Shown: positions 8,122-17,087, counted from the stretch's first letter. The stretch: 64,000 nt of DNA from Pseudotabrizicola sp. (GCF_030656345.1 NZ_JAUSNR010000023.1:124001-188000); one strand, 5' to 3'. Made by a program: numbers and translations. Notes: generated from the letters alone by a model not told the origin.

Positions 8122-8658
8122 ATGCCGCATGATCATGCCGACCACAGCCACACCGACGCGGAGTGCCCCGGCTGTGCCACGCCTGATCTGGCCTTTGCCA
8201 GCCATGACCATGCCCATTGCGCCGCCGATGTGCTGGCCCGGGCCGAAAGCCTGACCGCCGCCTCGGGTGCGCGGCTGACCCCGGTGCGCAGGCGCGTGCT
8301 GGAGATCTTGCTGGAAAACCACAAGGCGATGGGGGCCTATGATGTGCTGCAACGGCTGGCGGCGGATGGCTATGGCAACCAACCCCCCGTTGCCTATCGC
8401 GCGCTGGAGTTTCTGGTGGAGCATGGGCTGGTGCACCGCATCCGCCGGTTGAACGCCTTTGCCGCCTGCATGCACCCGGGTGAGGCGCATGCGCCGGCGT
8501 TTCTGATCTGCCGGTCCTGCGACGCGGTGGCCGAGGCGGCGGGAACCCCGGTGCGCGCCGCACTGGATACCGCTGCCGCCGCGCTGGGCTTTGTGATCGA
8601 GCGGTCGAACATCGAGGCGCTGGGCCTGTGCCCCGCCTGTCAGGCCAGCGCGCCATGA
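8122..8658 (+). CDS. zur: zinc uptake regulator Zur (Fur family)
   Basis: A Fur-family repressor of 178 residues that senses zinc and controls the flanking uptake genes. The winged-helix domain covers about 40-108 (LTPVRRRVLEILL, YDVLQRL, VAYRALEFLVEHGLV). The structural zinc site is formed by CRSC at 130-133 and CPAC at 170-173. The N-terminus is unusual: residues 3-32 hold many His plus CPGC at 15-18, giving a possible extra metal-binding arm. The ATG at 8122 is chosen because family homology begins there; a start 54 bases upstream would run back over the Zur box. Its stop overlaps the znuC ATG (ATGA). Confidence 0.93.
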   Translation: MPHDHADHSHTDAECPGCATPDLAFASHDHAHCAADVLARAESLTAASGARLTPVRRRVLEILLENHKAMGAYDVLQRLAADGYGNQPPVAYRALEFLVEHGLVHRIRRLNAFAACMHPGEAHAPAFLICRSCDAVAEAAGTPVRAALDTAAAALGFVIERSNIEALGLCPACQASAP

Positions 8659-9413
8659 GCCTGATCTCTGCTGACCGCATCTGCGTCCGCTTTGGCGGGG
8701 CCGAGGTGCTGCATGACGTAACGGTTGCAGTGCAGCCGGGTGAGATTGTCACCATCGTCGGCCCGAACGGGTCGGGCAAGTCGACGCTGCTGCGCGCGCT
8801 GCTGGGCATTGTGCCGGTGGCACAGGGCCGGGTGCAGCGCGCGGCCGCACTGCGCATCGGCTATGTGCCGCAGCGTCTGGCGCTGGACCGCAGCCTGCCG
8901 ATGACCGTGCGGCGGTTCCTGTCGCTGCCGGTGCGGGTCAGCGATGCGGCGGCGGGTCAGGCCCTCGCGCGGGTGGGCGTGCCGGATGTGAGCGCTTTGC
9001 AGATGGCCAGCCTGTCGGGCGGGCAGTTGCAGCGCGTGCTGCTGGCCCGCGCTTTGCTGGCCGATCCGCAGTTGCTGGTCCTGGACGAGCCGACGCAAGG
9101 GCTGGACCAGCCGGGCGAGGCCGGGTTTTACCAGCTGATCGAGGATGTGCGCGCCAGTTCCGGGGCGGCGGTGCTGATGGTCAGCCACGATCTGCATGTG
9201 GTGATGGCGGCGAGTGACCGGGTGATCTGCCTGAACGGGCATGTCTGCTGCGAAGGCACGCCGCATGTGGTGTCATCCGCCCCGGAATACCGCGCGCTGT
9301 TCGGATTGGGCACCCAAGGCGCGCTGGCGCTGTATCAGCACGTGCATGACCATGATCACATGCATGATCACAGCCACGACCACCCTCATAAACACGATCA
9401 CACCCATGCTTGA
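8655..9413 (+). CDS. znuC: zinc ABC transporter ATPase with His-repeat tail
   Basis: The ATPase energising zinc import, 252 residues. Walker A is GPNGSGKST at 36-44, the ABC signature SLSGGQ ends near 124, Walker B is LLVLDEP at 140-146, and the switch His is in VSHDL. The C-terminus is odd: from residue 229 to 251 every second residue is His (12 in all), a cytoplasmic zinc-binding tail not part of the ABC fold. The start is the ATGA overlap with zur, and the stop overlaps znuB by 8 bp, so the three genes form one translationally coupled unit. Confidence 0.94.
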   Translation: MSLISADRICVRFGGAEVLHDVTVAVQPGEIVTIVGPNGSGKSTLLRALLGIVPVAQGRVQRAAALRIGYVPQRLALDRSLPMTVRRFLSLPVRVSDAAAGQALARVGVPDVSALQMASLSGGQLQRVLLARALLADPQLLVLDEPTQGLDQPGEAGFYQLIEDVRASSGAAVLMVSHDLHVVMAASDRVICLNGHVCCEGTPHVVSSAPEYRALFGLGTQGALALYQHVHDHDHMHDHSHDHPHKHDHTHA

Positions 9414-10197
9414 TGATTTCCTGACCCGCGCCGCCCTTGCCGGGGTAGGTCTTTCGCTTGCCACCGGGCCGTTGGGGTCTTTCGTGGTCTGGCGGCGGAT
9501 GGCCTATTTCGGTGATGCCACCGCACATGCGGCCATTCTGGGCGTGGCCATGGCGCTTGCGACCGATTTGCCGGTGGGCTTCGGCATCATGGTGGTGTCG
9601 CTGGCGATGGCGGTGACTGTCGCCACGCTGGCGGCCAAGGGCTGGGCGATGGATACCACGCTGGGCGTGCTGGCCCATTCGGCGCTGGCCTTCGGTCTGG
9701 TCGCCGTGTCCTTTGTGCCGGGGGTGCGGACCGACCTGTCGGCCTGGCTGTTCGGTGATATCCTTGCCGTCAGCCGGGGCGATCTGGCCTTTGTCTGGGG
9801 CGGGGCGCTGGTGGTTCTGATGCTGCTGGCCTGGCGCTGGCAGGCGTTGCTGACCGCCACGCTGAATGAAGATCTGGCCCATGCCAGCGGGCTGAACCCC
9901 GACCGCGAGCGATTGGTGCTGACCATCGCACTGGCCATCGTGGTGGCGGTGGCGATCAAGGTGGTCGGCGCGCTGCTGATTGCCGCCATGCTGATCGTGC
10001 CCGCCGCCGCTGCCCGTGGCCTGTCGCGCACGCCCGAGGCGATGGCGGCGCTGGCGATTGTGATCGGTGCGGTTTCGGCGCTTGGCGGGCTGCAGCTTTC
10101 GCTGTGGCAGGACACGCCTGCGGGGCCGTCGATCATTGTGGTGGCCGCCGTGATCTTTGCAGCAACCACCGCATTCGGCAGGCGCATCGGGTCATAA
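9406..10197 (+). CDS. znuB: zinc ABC transporter membrane subunit
   Basis: The ABC-3 family permease of the Znu system, 263 residues and almost wholly hydrophobic, with about 7-8 predicted membrane helices. Typical family blocks are seen: GPLGSFVVWRRMAYFGDATAHAAILG near residue 20, and VGALLIAAMLIVPAAAAR near 185. The ATG at 9406 lies inside the last codons of znuC (8-bp overlap), and translation is probably coupled. It is followed by a 12-bp terminator stem. It pairs with ZnuC in the membrane and receives zinc from ZnuA. Confidence 0.94.
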   Translation: MLDDFLTRAALAGVGLSLATGPLGSFVVWRRMAYFGDATAHAAILGVAMALATDLPVGFGIMVVSLAMAVTVATLAAKGWAMDTTLGVLAHSALAFGLVAVSFVPGVRTDLSAWLFGDILAVSRGDLAFVWGGALVVLMLLAWRWQALLTATLNEDLAHASGLNPDRERLVLTIALAIVVAVAIKVVGALLIAAMLIVPAAAARGLSRTPEAMAALAIVIGAVSALGGLQLSLWQDTPAGPSIIVVAAVIFAATTAFGRRIGS

Positions 10198-10210
10198 ACC
10201 TACCCCGACG

Positions 10211-10243
10211 AAAAAGGGCGGGCTGGCATATGCCAGCCCGCCC
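10211..10243. terminator. bidirectional terminator between znuB and PRC-barrel gene
   Basis: GGGCGGGCTGGC at 10216-10227 pairs perfectly with GCCAGCCCGCCC at 10232-10243 around loop ATAT. AAAAA at 10211-10215 gives a T-run on the minus strand, so it is strongest for the leftward PRC-barrel gene but can also end znuB. Confidence 0.85.
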
Positions 10244-10275
10244 GATCAGACGGTGTCCGAGGCGTTACGCCCGGA

Positions 10276-11337
10276 TCACATTTCGTAAGCAGGCAGCGCT
10301 TCGAGCTGTTCCTGCGTCATCGTCACGCGGAAGTGGTCAACCGACCCGTCGGCACCGCGCACAACGTTCAGAGCGTCGGCCCCAAGCGACACGCGCTTTT
10401 CGCCCATGCCGAGGAAGCCGCCGACATCAACCACCGCGCCGGTGATCACGCCATCAGCGCCGATCGCAACCGAGCTGACTTCGCCGACATCTTCATCGTT
10501 CGGGCCGACAACACGCTGGCCGATCAGGTCGGTTTCGGTCATCACGCTCAGGTCAGCCATTTCGCCGCCAGCCATGCCGGTCGATGGCATGTCGGTTGCA
10601 GCAGTGCCCGTGCCATCAGCCGGAGCCAGAGCCGGGTCGGTCACGTTCGGGTCAACCACAGCCGAACCGGCGGTGCCGCCAGCGGCCGGAGCCATTGCCG
10701 GATCGTTCAGGGCCGGGTCAGTGGTGCCCATGCCAGTGGTTCCCATCCCGTCGTTTGTCAGGGTTCCGTCATTGACCGGCTGTGCGGCGAAAACCATGTT
10801 CTCGTCGAACTCCGGCGCTGCTTCCAGCTCTGCCTGCGTGCCGTGGAACACGATGAAGTAGTCATCGGCGCTGTTCGAATCCGGCACCATCACAAGGTTG
10901 TCGAGCGACAGGGCAACGGTCTTCTGACCAATGCCAAGGAAGCCGCCGAAATCCACCAGTACGGCCTGTGCATCGCCGTTCATCGAGATGATCAGATCGG
11001 AGATGTCACCGGCATTCTGCCACTGAGCGTCCGCTGTGCTGAGCGCATCGAGAGGCATGGTCGACGTGTCCTGTTCGGTCACATAAACGGTCTTGCCAAT
11101 GAAGTCAGAGGCGCGCACACCCTGATCAATACCTGCAAAGTATGGCGAGGTTGCATCCATGCCAGCGGTTCCGCCCATGCCAGCGGTGCCGTCCATGGTG
11201 CCAGCCGGAGCAGTGGTGCCGTCCATCGTGGTTCCAGCCGGTGCGGTGGTGCCATCAGCCGGCAGGGTCGTGTCCTGGGCAAAGGCCGGCATGGCCAAAG
11301 CCATCACCAGAGCGGTCGTTCCAAAGAGCTTTTTCAT
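10276..11337 (-). CDS. secreted protein with two PRC-barrel domains
   Basis: A 353-residue exported protein with a signal peptide ending at AFA-Q. After a low-complexity TTxPADGTTAPAG/GTAGM segment (about 20-65) comes a first PRC-barrel-like domain (about 70-165, with VLVDFGGFLGIGQKTVALSL). A second Gly/Pro/Ala/Thr-rich linker follows (about 190-260), then a second PRC-barrel (about 262-345, with VDVGGFLGMGEKRVSL). PRC-barrels bind partner proteins or RNA; the role of exported alphaproteobacterial versions is unclear. The start is set at 11337: AGGAG abuts the other in-frame ATG at 11343 with no spacing, but lies 6 bases from 11337. It appears monocistronic. Confidence 0.85.
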   Translation of the reverse strand: MKKLFGTTALVMALAMPAFAQDTTLPADGTTAPAGTTMDGTTAPAGTMDGTAGMGGTAGMDATSPYFAGIDQGVRASDFIGKTVYVTEQDTSTMPLDALSTADAQWQNAGDISDLIISMNGDAQAVLVDFGGFLGIGQKTVALSLDNLVMVPDSNSADDYFIVFHGTQAELEAAPEFDENMVFAAQPVNDGTLTNDGMGTTGMGTTDPALNDPAMAPAAGGTAGSAVVDPNVTDPALAPADGTGTAATDMPSTGMAGGEMADLSVMTETDLIGQRVVGPNDEDVGEVSSVAIGADGVITGAVVDVGGFLGMGEKRVSLGADALNVVRGADGSVDHFRVTMTQEQLEALPAYEM

Positions 11338-11537
11338 GGTCATCTCCTGTTAATGCAATGACGGCGAGGCGGTCAGTAGATCGGCCATCCTCTCTGCCGT
11401 CGGTATGAACAACAAACACGCTTGCCCCGGATATGTTCCGCAAAACGGTGCGATTTTGTTTTCAGGGTGTGCAAGGAACTTCTGCGCCGGTCAGGCGTTA
11501 TGCGCGCCCGTTCCTTATGGCGTGCAGGTGCCGGTGT

Positions 11538-11565
11538 GCAGGTGCCGGGACAGCCCGGCACCTGC
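11538..11565 (-). terminator. hairpin after the PepSY gene
   Basis: GCAGGTGCCGGG at 11538-11549 pairs perfectly with CCCGGCACCTGC at 11554-11565 around a 4-nt loop, 4 bp beyond the PepSY stop. The left arm is partly duplicated just outside (TGCAGGTGCCGG). No clear T-run follows, so it may rely on stem stability. The remaining gap up to 11337 holds the PRC-barrel gene's promoter region, and nothing else was recognised in it. Confidence 0.55.
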
Positions 11566-11569
11566 GGTT

Positions 11570-12958
11570 TCACGACAGTGCGACGCGCAATCCCGGTACA
11601 TGGCGCACCACCAGCCGGTCCAGTACGATGATGCCAAGCATCAGCGCGCCGCCCAGCGGAAACAGCACGCCCAGCCCGACCACCACAGCCGCCGCCGTTT
11701 TCCAGAACGGCAGATCACGCGGGCGCGGGGGTGCGGCAAGCCGCAGCGCCCGCTCTGGCCGGCGCTTCCACCACATCACCAGACCTGACACCGGCAGAAA
11801 GATCATCGACAGGCAGAACAGCGTGTTCAACGCGATGTTCCATGCGCCCATGTCCCCTTCGTGAAACGCGATACCCCAGGCCATGGCGCGCGCATAGGCC
11901 GAGTAATCCGCGTAGCCCACATCGGCCAGCACATTTCCGGTATACTGGTCGATGTGCAGCGTGCGGTCGCGCCACGGGTCGTTGCCGTCGTTTGACATGC
12001 TGTCATGGCTGATGGTCCAGACGCCATCCGCGCCTTGCGGCAGGTTGAGCTGGAACCGTCCGGCAAAGCCAAGGGTGCGGGCAAAACCCACAACGCTGTC
12101 CAGATCCACCGGCGCGGTGATCGCCCGCTGCCCGACCAGCGCGCCTGACAGCGGCAGCGGTGTCTGTTCCAGCGCCCAGGGCACCTCTTTGGCAGCGCCA
12201 TGGTTCATCGACGCATGGGTCGCATCCGACAGGGGGGCCGACCATTTCTCGGCCGGGAAGGTGTTCCAGGCCTGCACCATGCGCTCGCCCCAGACCCCGG
12301 CCCAGCTGAGCCCCGAGATCAGGAACACCAGCATCACCACCGACATCCAGATGCCGACAGCGCCGTGCAGCGATTTCCACCAGCCGCGCCCGCGCAGCGA
12401 CAGGTCGGGCACCAGCATCTGCCGCAGCCCGGCCTTGCGCGGCCAGTGCAGATAAACCCCGCTGACCACCAGAAGGATGCCCAGACTGGCCGCCGCCTCG
12501 ATCAGAGTATCGCCCAGATCGCCGATCAGCAGAGTGCCGTGGATGTCTTTGGCGAAATCATACCACCCGGCCCGCCAGGGGAAGGTATCCACGATGGCAC
12601 CGCTGTAGGGGTCGATCACCACTGCTGTTGCGGTATCTGCGGCCGCAACCTTGAACACTGCCACACGGTCGGCAGCCAGGGGTTCCAGATATTGCTGCGC
12701 CACCCCTCCCGGCACCGCCGCTTCGGCCAGTGTCTGCAGCGCCGAGACCGCCATCGGCGCGCCTGATACCGGCACGATGCCGCGTTCGCCGTGGATGTCG
12801 CTCAGCGCGCTGATCCACAGCATGATCAGGCCGGTCACCGCCAGCATGATCAGGAACGGGATGACATAAAGCCCGGCGTAAAAGTGCCAGCGCCAGGCGA
12901 TGAAATAGAAACGATGCGCGTCGGTGTGCGACGCGTCTTGCACGGGGACAGAACTCAT
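11570..12958 (-). CDS. PepSY-domain membrane protein
   Basis: A 462-residue PepSY-associated transmembrane protein (PiuB/DUF337-like). It has a first helix after FYFIAWRWHFYAGLYVIPF, a periplasmic region with PepSY-type YLEPLAADRVAVFKV and VVIDPYSGAIVDTF, then helices near SLGILLVVSGVYLHWPRK, WKSLHGAVGIWMSVVML, LNTLFCLSMIFLPVSGLVMW and the C-terminus. Family members often accompany siderophore or copper-related genes and may act as membrane reductases; no substrate can be read here. The start at 12958 has GGAGA 7 bases upstream; an in-frame start 30 bases earlier is less supported. The DUF2946-like gene lies 47 bp upstream in the same direction. Confidence 0.82.
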   Translation of the reverse strand: MSSVPVQDASHTDAHRFYFIAWRWHFYAGLYVIPFLIMLAVTGLIMLWISALSDIHGERGIVPVSGAPMAVSALQTLAEAAVPGGVAQQYLEPLAADRVAVFKVAAADTATAVVIDPYSGAIVDTFPWRAGWYDFAKDIHGTLLIGDLGDTLIEAAASLGILLVVSGVYLHWPRKAGLRQMLVPDLSLRGRGWWKSLHGAVGIWMSVVMLVFLISGLSWAGVWGERMVQAWNTFPAEKWSAPLSDATHASMNHGAAKEVPWALEQTPLPLSGALVGQRAITAPVDLDSVVGFARTLGFAGRFQLNLPQGADGVWTISHDSMSNDGNDPWRDRTLHIDQYTGNVLADVGYADYSAYARAMAWGIAFHEGDMGAWNIALNTLFCLSMIFLPVSGLVMWWKRRPERALRLAAPPRPRDLPFWKTAAAVVVGLGVLFPLGGALMLGIIVLDRLVVRHVPGLRVALS

Positions 12959-13005
12959 TCTGCCGTCTCCTCGATCTGATTTCGACAAGTGGATTGACGG
13001 GAAAA

Positions 13006-13395
13006 TCAGATCAGGGTCGGCGGGCCACGGGCATAAAGGCCGCGCGGGTCATGTGCGGGCTGCCACAGATCATCGGGCGCGGCGGGTGCCATCTGCACCG
13101 GCAGGTGCAGGGGCGGGCCGGGCAGGGGCTGGTCGACCAGGGGAACGGCCACCGCGATCCGCGCCCAGTCGCAGCGCCCGTCTTCGGGGGGCTGGTCCAC
13201 GGGCTGGCCCGTGTTCAGGTCCATCACCACCTCGACCATGGCGCCATCCGCACAGATCACCATGCGCAAGGTGCCATCCGCGTCGCGCACGGGCATGAAC
13301 CCCGGTGCGATCAGCGACAGCAGCAGGAACGGCACCAGCAGCAGGGTGCCGATGGCGCGGGTCAGAGGGGAACAGGACAGCGCATGCCGGATCAT
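13006..13395 (-). CDS. DUF2946-like small exported or membrane protein
   Basis: A 129-residue protein whose N-terminal region has one long hydrophobic helix (AIGTLLLVPFLLLSLIAPGF), so it is secreted or membrane-anchored. It then has the RMVICADGAMVEVVMDLNTG block reminiscent of DUF2946, and a Pro-rich C-terminus ending GPPTLI. DUF2946 proteins are often neighbours of TonB receptors, copper genes and PepSY proteins, which agrees with the adjacent PepSY gene. A much longer frame on this strand reaches 14532, but it runs antisense to the dehydrogenase gene; the ATG at 13395 lies just clear of that gene. Function unknown. Confidence 0.65.
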   Translation of the reverse strand: MIRHALSCSPLTRAIGTLLLVPFLLLSLIAPGFMPVRDADGTLRMVICADGAMVEVVMDLNTGQPVDQPPEDGRCDWARIAVAVPLVDQPLPGPPLHLPVQMAPAAPDDLWQPAHDPRGLYARGPPTLI

Positions 13396-13572
13396 GCCGC
13401 GTGTGTGGGCAGTGCCGCGTGGTCTGTCAAGCTTGTGCCGCCTGCGGCCGATGTCGTTTTCGTCTGTCAAAGGTCGGGGGATCTTGCCCGTCTGCGTGCC
13501 GATCAGGCATTGATGGCGCAGACCGCAATTTGCCAACCCCAGTTCGCTAACCCCTGTCCCGGAGCAGCCCCC

Positions 13573-16071
13573 ATGAAAACCCATGTCAAAGCGCTTGTTG
13601 TCGGCGGTGGTGCCGTTGGAAACGGTATTGCCTACCATCTGGCCAAGGCGGGCTGGGATACGATGCTGGTCGAACGCGACGAGCTGACGGCGGGATCGAC
13701 CTGGCATGCTGCGGGCTTGCTCCCGTTGTTCAACATGTCTTATGCGACCACCCATATCCACAAATACTCGGTTGACCTCTACAAGGCGCTGGAGGCGGAA
13801 ACCGGGCTGAACGCAGGTTTTGCCGTGGTGGGCAACTTGCGGATGGCGCAATGTCAGGACCGCATGGATGAATTCATGCTGTATTCCTCGGTGGCCGAAA
13901 CCGCCGGGGTCTACCACGAATTCCTGACGCCCAAGGAAATGAAGGACCGCTGGCCCTTGCTGCGCACTGAAGATCTGGTCGGTGCGCTGTACCATCCGCA
14001 GGACGGCTACATCAACCCGGCCGATGTAACGCAGGCGATGGCCAAAGGGGCGCGGCAGTTCGGGGCGACCATCGAGCGCCGGATTCAAGTCAACGGCTAC
14101 CGTTGGACCGGGTCGGAGTGGATCGTCACCTGCGCGCGCATGGTGGAACAGGGCGGCAATCTGGTCGCCAGCGAGGATACGTTCGAGATCACCGCAGAAC
14201 ATGTCGTCACCGCCACCGGCAACCACGCCCAACGCACCGCGCGGCTGTTGGGGGTGAAGCTGCCCGCGATCCCGGTAGAGCATCAGTATATCGTCACCGA
14301 ACCCGATCCGGCACTGGTGGCCTGGCGCAAGGCGGGCAACCCGGAACACCCGGTGCTGCGCGACGCCGATGCCAAATGGTATGTGCGCGAGGAACGTGGC
14401 GGCTGGATTCTGGGGCCGTATGAGCGCAACGCGCCGGCCCGCTTCCTCTATGACGTGCCGCAAAGTTTCCGCGCTGACCTGTTCCCGCTGGATCTGGAGC
14501 GGATCGAGGCGGAATACATGTCGATGATCCACCGTCTGCCGTCATCTGAAACTGTGGGGCTGAAGGATGATTTCAACGGTCCGATCTGCTATACCCCGGA
14601 CGGCAACCCGCTGGTCGGCCCGGTTCCGGGCCTGCGCAACATGTGGATCGCCGAAGGCTTCAGCTTTGGCATCACGGCGGCGGGCGGAACCGGCCACTAC
14701 CTCGCGCAGCTGATGACCGAAGGTGAGGCCGAGATCGACATGGCGTCGCTCGACCCGCGCCGCTATGGCCAATGGATCACCACCGAATATTCTGCCCGCA
14801 AGAATGAGGAATGCTATGAGCACGTCTTCATCCTGCACCACCCGGATGAGGAACGCGAAGCCGCGCGCCCGCTGCGCACCGCGCCCGTGTATGACCGGCA
14901 AAAGGCGCTTGGCGCGCAGTTCGGGCAGGTGAACGGCTGGGAACGCCCGATCTATTACGGCCCCAAGGATGCGCCCGACGATTTCGATCACAACACGCGG
15001 TCGTTCCGGCGTGGTGCGTGGTGGCAATATGCGGTCGATGAGGCACGCGCCATCCGCGAAACCGCCGGGCTGATCGACGCCACCGCCTTTACCAAGCATC
15101 TGGTGCGCGGGCCGGGGGCGACGCAGTTCCTCGACTGGTTCACCTGCAACAAGTTGCCCGCGGTGGGCCGGATCAACCTGACCTATGCATTGACCCCCAC
15201 CGGCACCACCCGCACCGAATACACCATCGTCCGGCTGGCGCAGGATGAGTATTATCTGGTGTCGGCAGGCGCATGGACCGATTACGACAGCGACTACCTG
15301 CGCAAATGCGCGCAGGATAAGGCCCCGGAATTTGGCCACATCGACATCCATGACGTGACCACGCAATGGGGCGTCTTCGCGCTGGCGGGGCCGAATGCGC
15401 GGCGGATTTTGCAAGAGATCGTCAAGGACGCCACCCCCGAAACCGTGCTGTCGAACAAGCGCTTTCCGTGGCTGACCATGCGCAACATCGAACTTGGCAT
15501 GGTCCCGGTCCGCGCCATCCGCGTGGCCTATACCGGCGAACTGGGCTGGGAATTGCACCACCCCATCGAGATGCAACGCCACCTGTGGGAGTTGCTGCTG
15601 AAAGCGGGCGAGAAGCACGGCATGAAGCTGGTCGGCGCGCGGGCGCAGAACTGGCTGCGGCAGGAAAAATCCTACCGCGCCTTTGGCAATGAACTTGGCC
15701 GCGACGCGACCCCGCTGGAGGCGGCGCTGGACCGCTTTGTCGATCTGTCAAAAGAGTTTCAGGGCAAAGAGGCGATGCTGGCCACCGGCATCCGCTCGAA
15801 ATGCTGCACGCTGCTGATCGACGGCCCTTCGGATTGCGACCCATGGGGCAAAGAGGCGTTGCTGCTGAACGGCGAGAAAATCGGTCGCCTGACCTCGGGC
15901 GGCTATTCGGTCGCCTTTGGCAAGCAGATCGGCATGGGCTACGTCCGCCCCGATCTGGCCGAGGTGGGCACAAAGCTGAAGGTCAAGATGATGCTGCAGG
16001 AATGGGACGCGGTGGTGGTTGAGGACAGCCCGTTTGACCCCGCCAACGCCCGCATCCGGATGGATGGCTGA
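13573..16071 (+). CDS. dimethylglycine/sarcosine dehydrogenase-type flavoprotein with GcvT domain
   Basis: An 832-residue enzyme of the DMGDH family. The N-terminal FAD domain begins VKALVVGGGAVGNGIAYHLA. The STWHAAG motif (His45) matches the His that covalently holds FAD in mammalian dimethylglycine and sarcosine dehydrogenases. The C-terminal half (about 430-832) is the folate-binding GcvT-like domain that captures the methyl carbon. It probably demethylates dimethylglycine or sarcosine; exact substrate preference cannot be read from sequence. GGAG lies 8 bases before the ATG. It fits the window's carnitine/choline to glycine betaine genes as a downstream step, though no betaine demethylase is present. 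An inverted pair of the dispersed repeat begins 3 bp after the stop. Confidence 0.88.
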   Translation: MKTHVKALVVGGGAVGNGIAYHLAKAGWDTMLVERDELTAGSTWHAAGLLPLFNMSYATTHIHKYSVDLYKALEAETGLNAGFAVVGNLRMAQCQDRMDEFMLYSSVAETAGVYHEFLTPKEMKDRWPLLRTEDLVGALYHPQDGYINPADVTQAMAKGARQFGATIERRIQVNGYRWTGSEWIVTCARMVEQGGNLVASEDTFEITAEHVVTATGNHAQRTARLLGVKLPAIPVEHQYIVTEPDPALVAWRKAGNPEHPVLRDADAKWYVREERGGWILGPYERNAPARFLYDVPQSFRADLFPLDLERIEAEYMSMIHRLPSSETVGLKDDFNGPICYTPDGNPLVGPVPGLRNMWIAEGFSFGITAAGGTGHYLAQLMTEGEAEIDMASLDPRRYGQWITTEYSARKNEECYEHVFILHHPDEEREAARPLRTAPVYDRQKALGAQFGQVNGWERPIYYGPKDAPDDFDHNTRSFRRGAWWQYAVDEARAIRETAGLIDATAFTKHLVRGPGATQFLDWFTCNKLPAVGRINLTYALTPTGTTRTEYTIVRLAQDEYYLVSAGAWTDYDSDYLRKCAQDKAPEFGHIDIHDVTTQWGVFALAGPNARRILQEIVKDATPETVLSNKRFPWLTMRNIELGMVPVRAIRVAYTGELGWELHHPIEMQRHLWELLLKAGEKHGMKLVGARAQNWLRQEKSYRAFGNELGRDATPLEAALDRFVDLSKEFQGKEAMLATGIRSKCCTLLIDGPSDCDPWGKEALLLNGEKIGRLTSGGYSVAFGKQIGMGYVRPDLAEVGTKLKVKMMLQEWDAVVVEDSPFDPANARIRMDG

Positions 16072-16073
16072 CA

Positions 16074-16172
16074 CCCCGGGGCGCGGCCCCCGGAGTACTT
16101 GGGGCAGGATGAAACCCGGATGCTCTTCATCTTGACAAAAATACTCCGGGGTCCGGGGCAGAGCCCCGGGGG
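16074..16172. repeat. inverted pair of the dispersed GC-rich repeat
   Basis: A forward copy (16074-16113; GCCCCCGGAGTACTTGG then AGGATGAA) and an inverted copy (16125-16172; CTTCATCTTGACAAAAATAC then CCGGGGCAGAGCCCCGGGG) sit tail to tail, 11 bp apart. They lie between the DMGDH and GH25 stops, where they can act as a transcript-end hairpin for convergent genes. The forward copy has diverged; the inverted one keeps the consensus tail. Confidence 0.8.
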
Positions 16173-16191
16173 TGACATCCGCGCAAGCGTC

Positions 16192-16998
16192 TCAGCGATG
16201 AGTGCGCCGGGCCAGCCAGTCGCGCCACTCTGCCGGTGATCCGGCAAACACGTTCAGGTCGCCATCGCCCGCCTTGCCCGGAATCTGCCCGGTGCCGGAG
16301 TATTGCCAGAAGGTCCAGCGCGTGCCCGGATAGACCTTTGACGGGTGGTTGGCGACAGAGCGGACCCAGAATTCCACCCCGCGCAGCCGCCACAATTCAT
16401 GCGAGGCAAAGATGTCGGGGCTGACGTAGACCAGCGGCATCTGGCCGTAATGGCGCGCGACGGTGTCGATGAACACCTGCGCCTCGGACAGCAGTTCCGC
16501 CTGCGGCGGGCGCCGCGTGCAGGTGGGGGAAAACGGTGTCCATTCAAGATCGAGGACCGGCGGCAGGGCGCCAGCAGCCTTTGGCACGCGGCGGATGAAG
16601 TTCAGCGCCTGTGCCCGGCCCGGCGCGCAGTGGTACCAGAAGTGATAGGCGCCGGTCGCCACCCCGGCGGCGCGGGCGGCATTCCAGTGGGCCTGGAACA
16701 TCGGGTCGGCGTCATCGGCCCCTTCGGTCGCCTTGATGAAGGTGAAGTTGATGCCATTTGCCCGCGCCGTGGCCCAATCCACCGGCGGCTGATAGCGCGA
16801 GGTGTCGGTGCCATGCACCGCATAGGCGGATGGCGCGCGCCCGTCCCATGGGTGCGGCTTGCGGTCGCCGAAATTCGGCGCGGTGACAACGCCCGTCACG
16901 GCGGCGGCGGCCGGGGCGCGGTGCTGCATGGTGGCAAGGCGCGGGCCGCCACAGGCGGACAGCATCAGCGCGGCGACAAGGAGAATGGCGTATTTCAT
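16192..16998 (-). CDS. GH25 lysozyme-like lipoprotein
   Basis: A 268-residue protein with a lipoprotein signal (LMLSAC, lipidated Cys16) followed by a glycoside hydrolase family 25 domain. Catalytic-type Asp and Glu are visible in GTDTSRYQPPVDWATA, FIKATEGAD and PVLDLEW. GH25 enzymes cut the glycan strand of peptidoglycan. As an envelope lipoprotein it may act in wall remodelling or against other bacteria. The start at 16998 is the ATG that opens the signal sequence; an upstream in-frame TTG adds six residues and has no better ribosome site. The gene stands alone, with the inverted repeat pair just beyond its stop. Confidence 0.88.
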   Translation of the reverse strand: MKYAILLVAALMLSACGGPRLATMQHRAPAAAAVTGVVTAPNFGDRKPHPWDGRAPSAYAVHGTDTSRYQPPVDWATARANGINFTFIKATEGADDADPMFQAHWNAARAAGVATGAYHFWYHCAPGRAQALNFIRRVPKAAGALPPVLDLEWTPFSPTCTRRPPQAELLSEAQVFIDTVARHYGQMPLVYVSPDIFASHELWRLRGVEFWVRSVANHPSKVYPGTRWTFWQYSGTGQIPGKAGDGDLNVFAGSPAEWRDWLARRTHR

Positions 16999-17087
16999 CG
17001 CGCAACTTTGCCGCAAGGCAGGTGCCGTGTCATCCCTGCAAATCTGGGCAACGCCGCCGCCGCTGGCCGAAATCCGCCGACCCTTGG

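Noticed and set aside
13396..14532. Upstream extension of the DUF2946-like frame to 508 codons
   Set aside because: The extension runs antisense through the FAD domain of the DMGDH-type gene; the ATG at 13395 opens a normal hydrophobic N-terminus instead.
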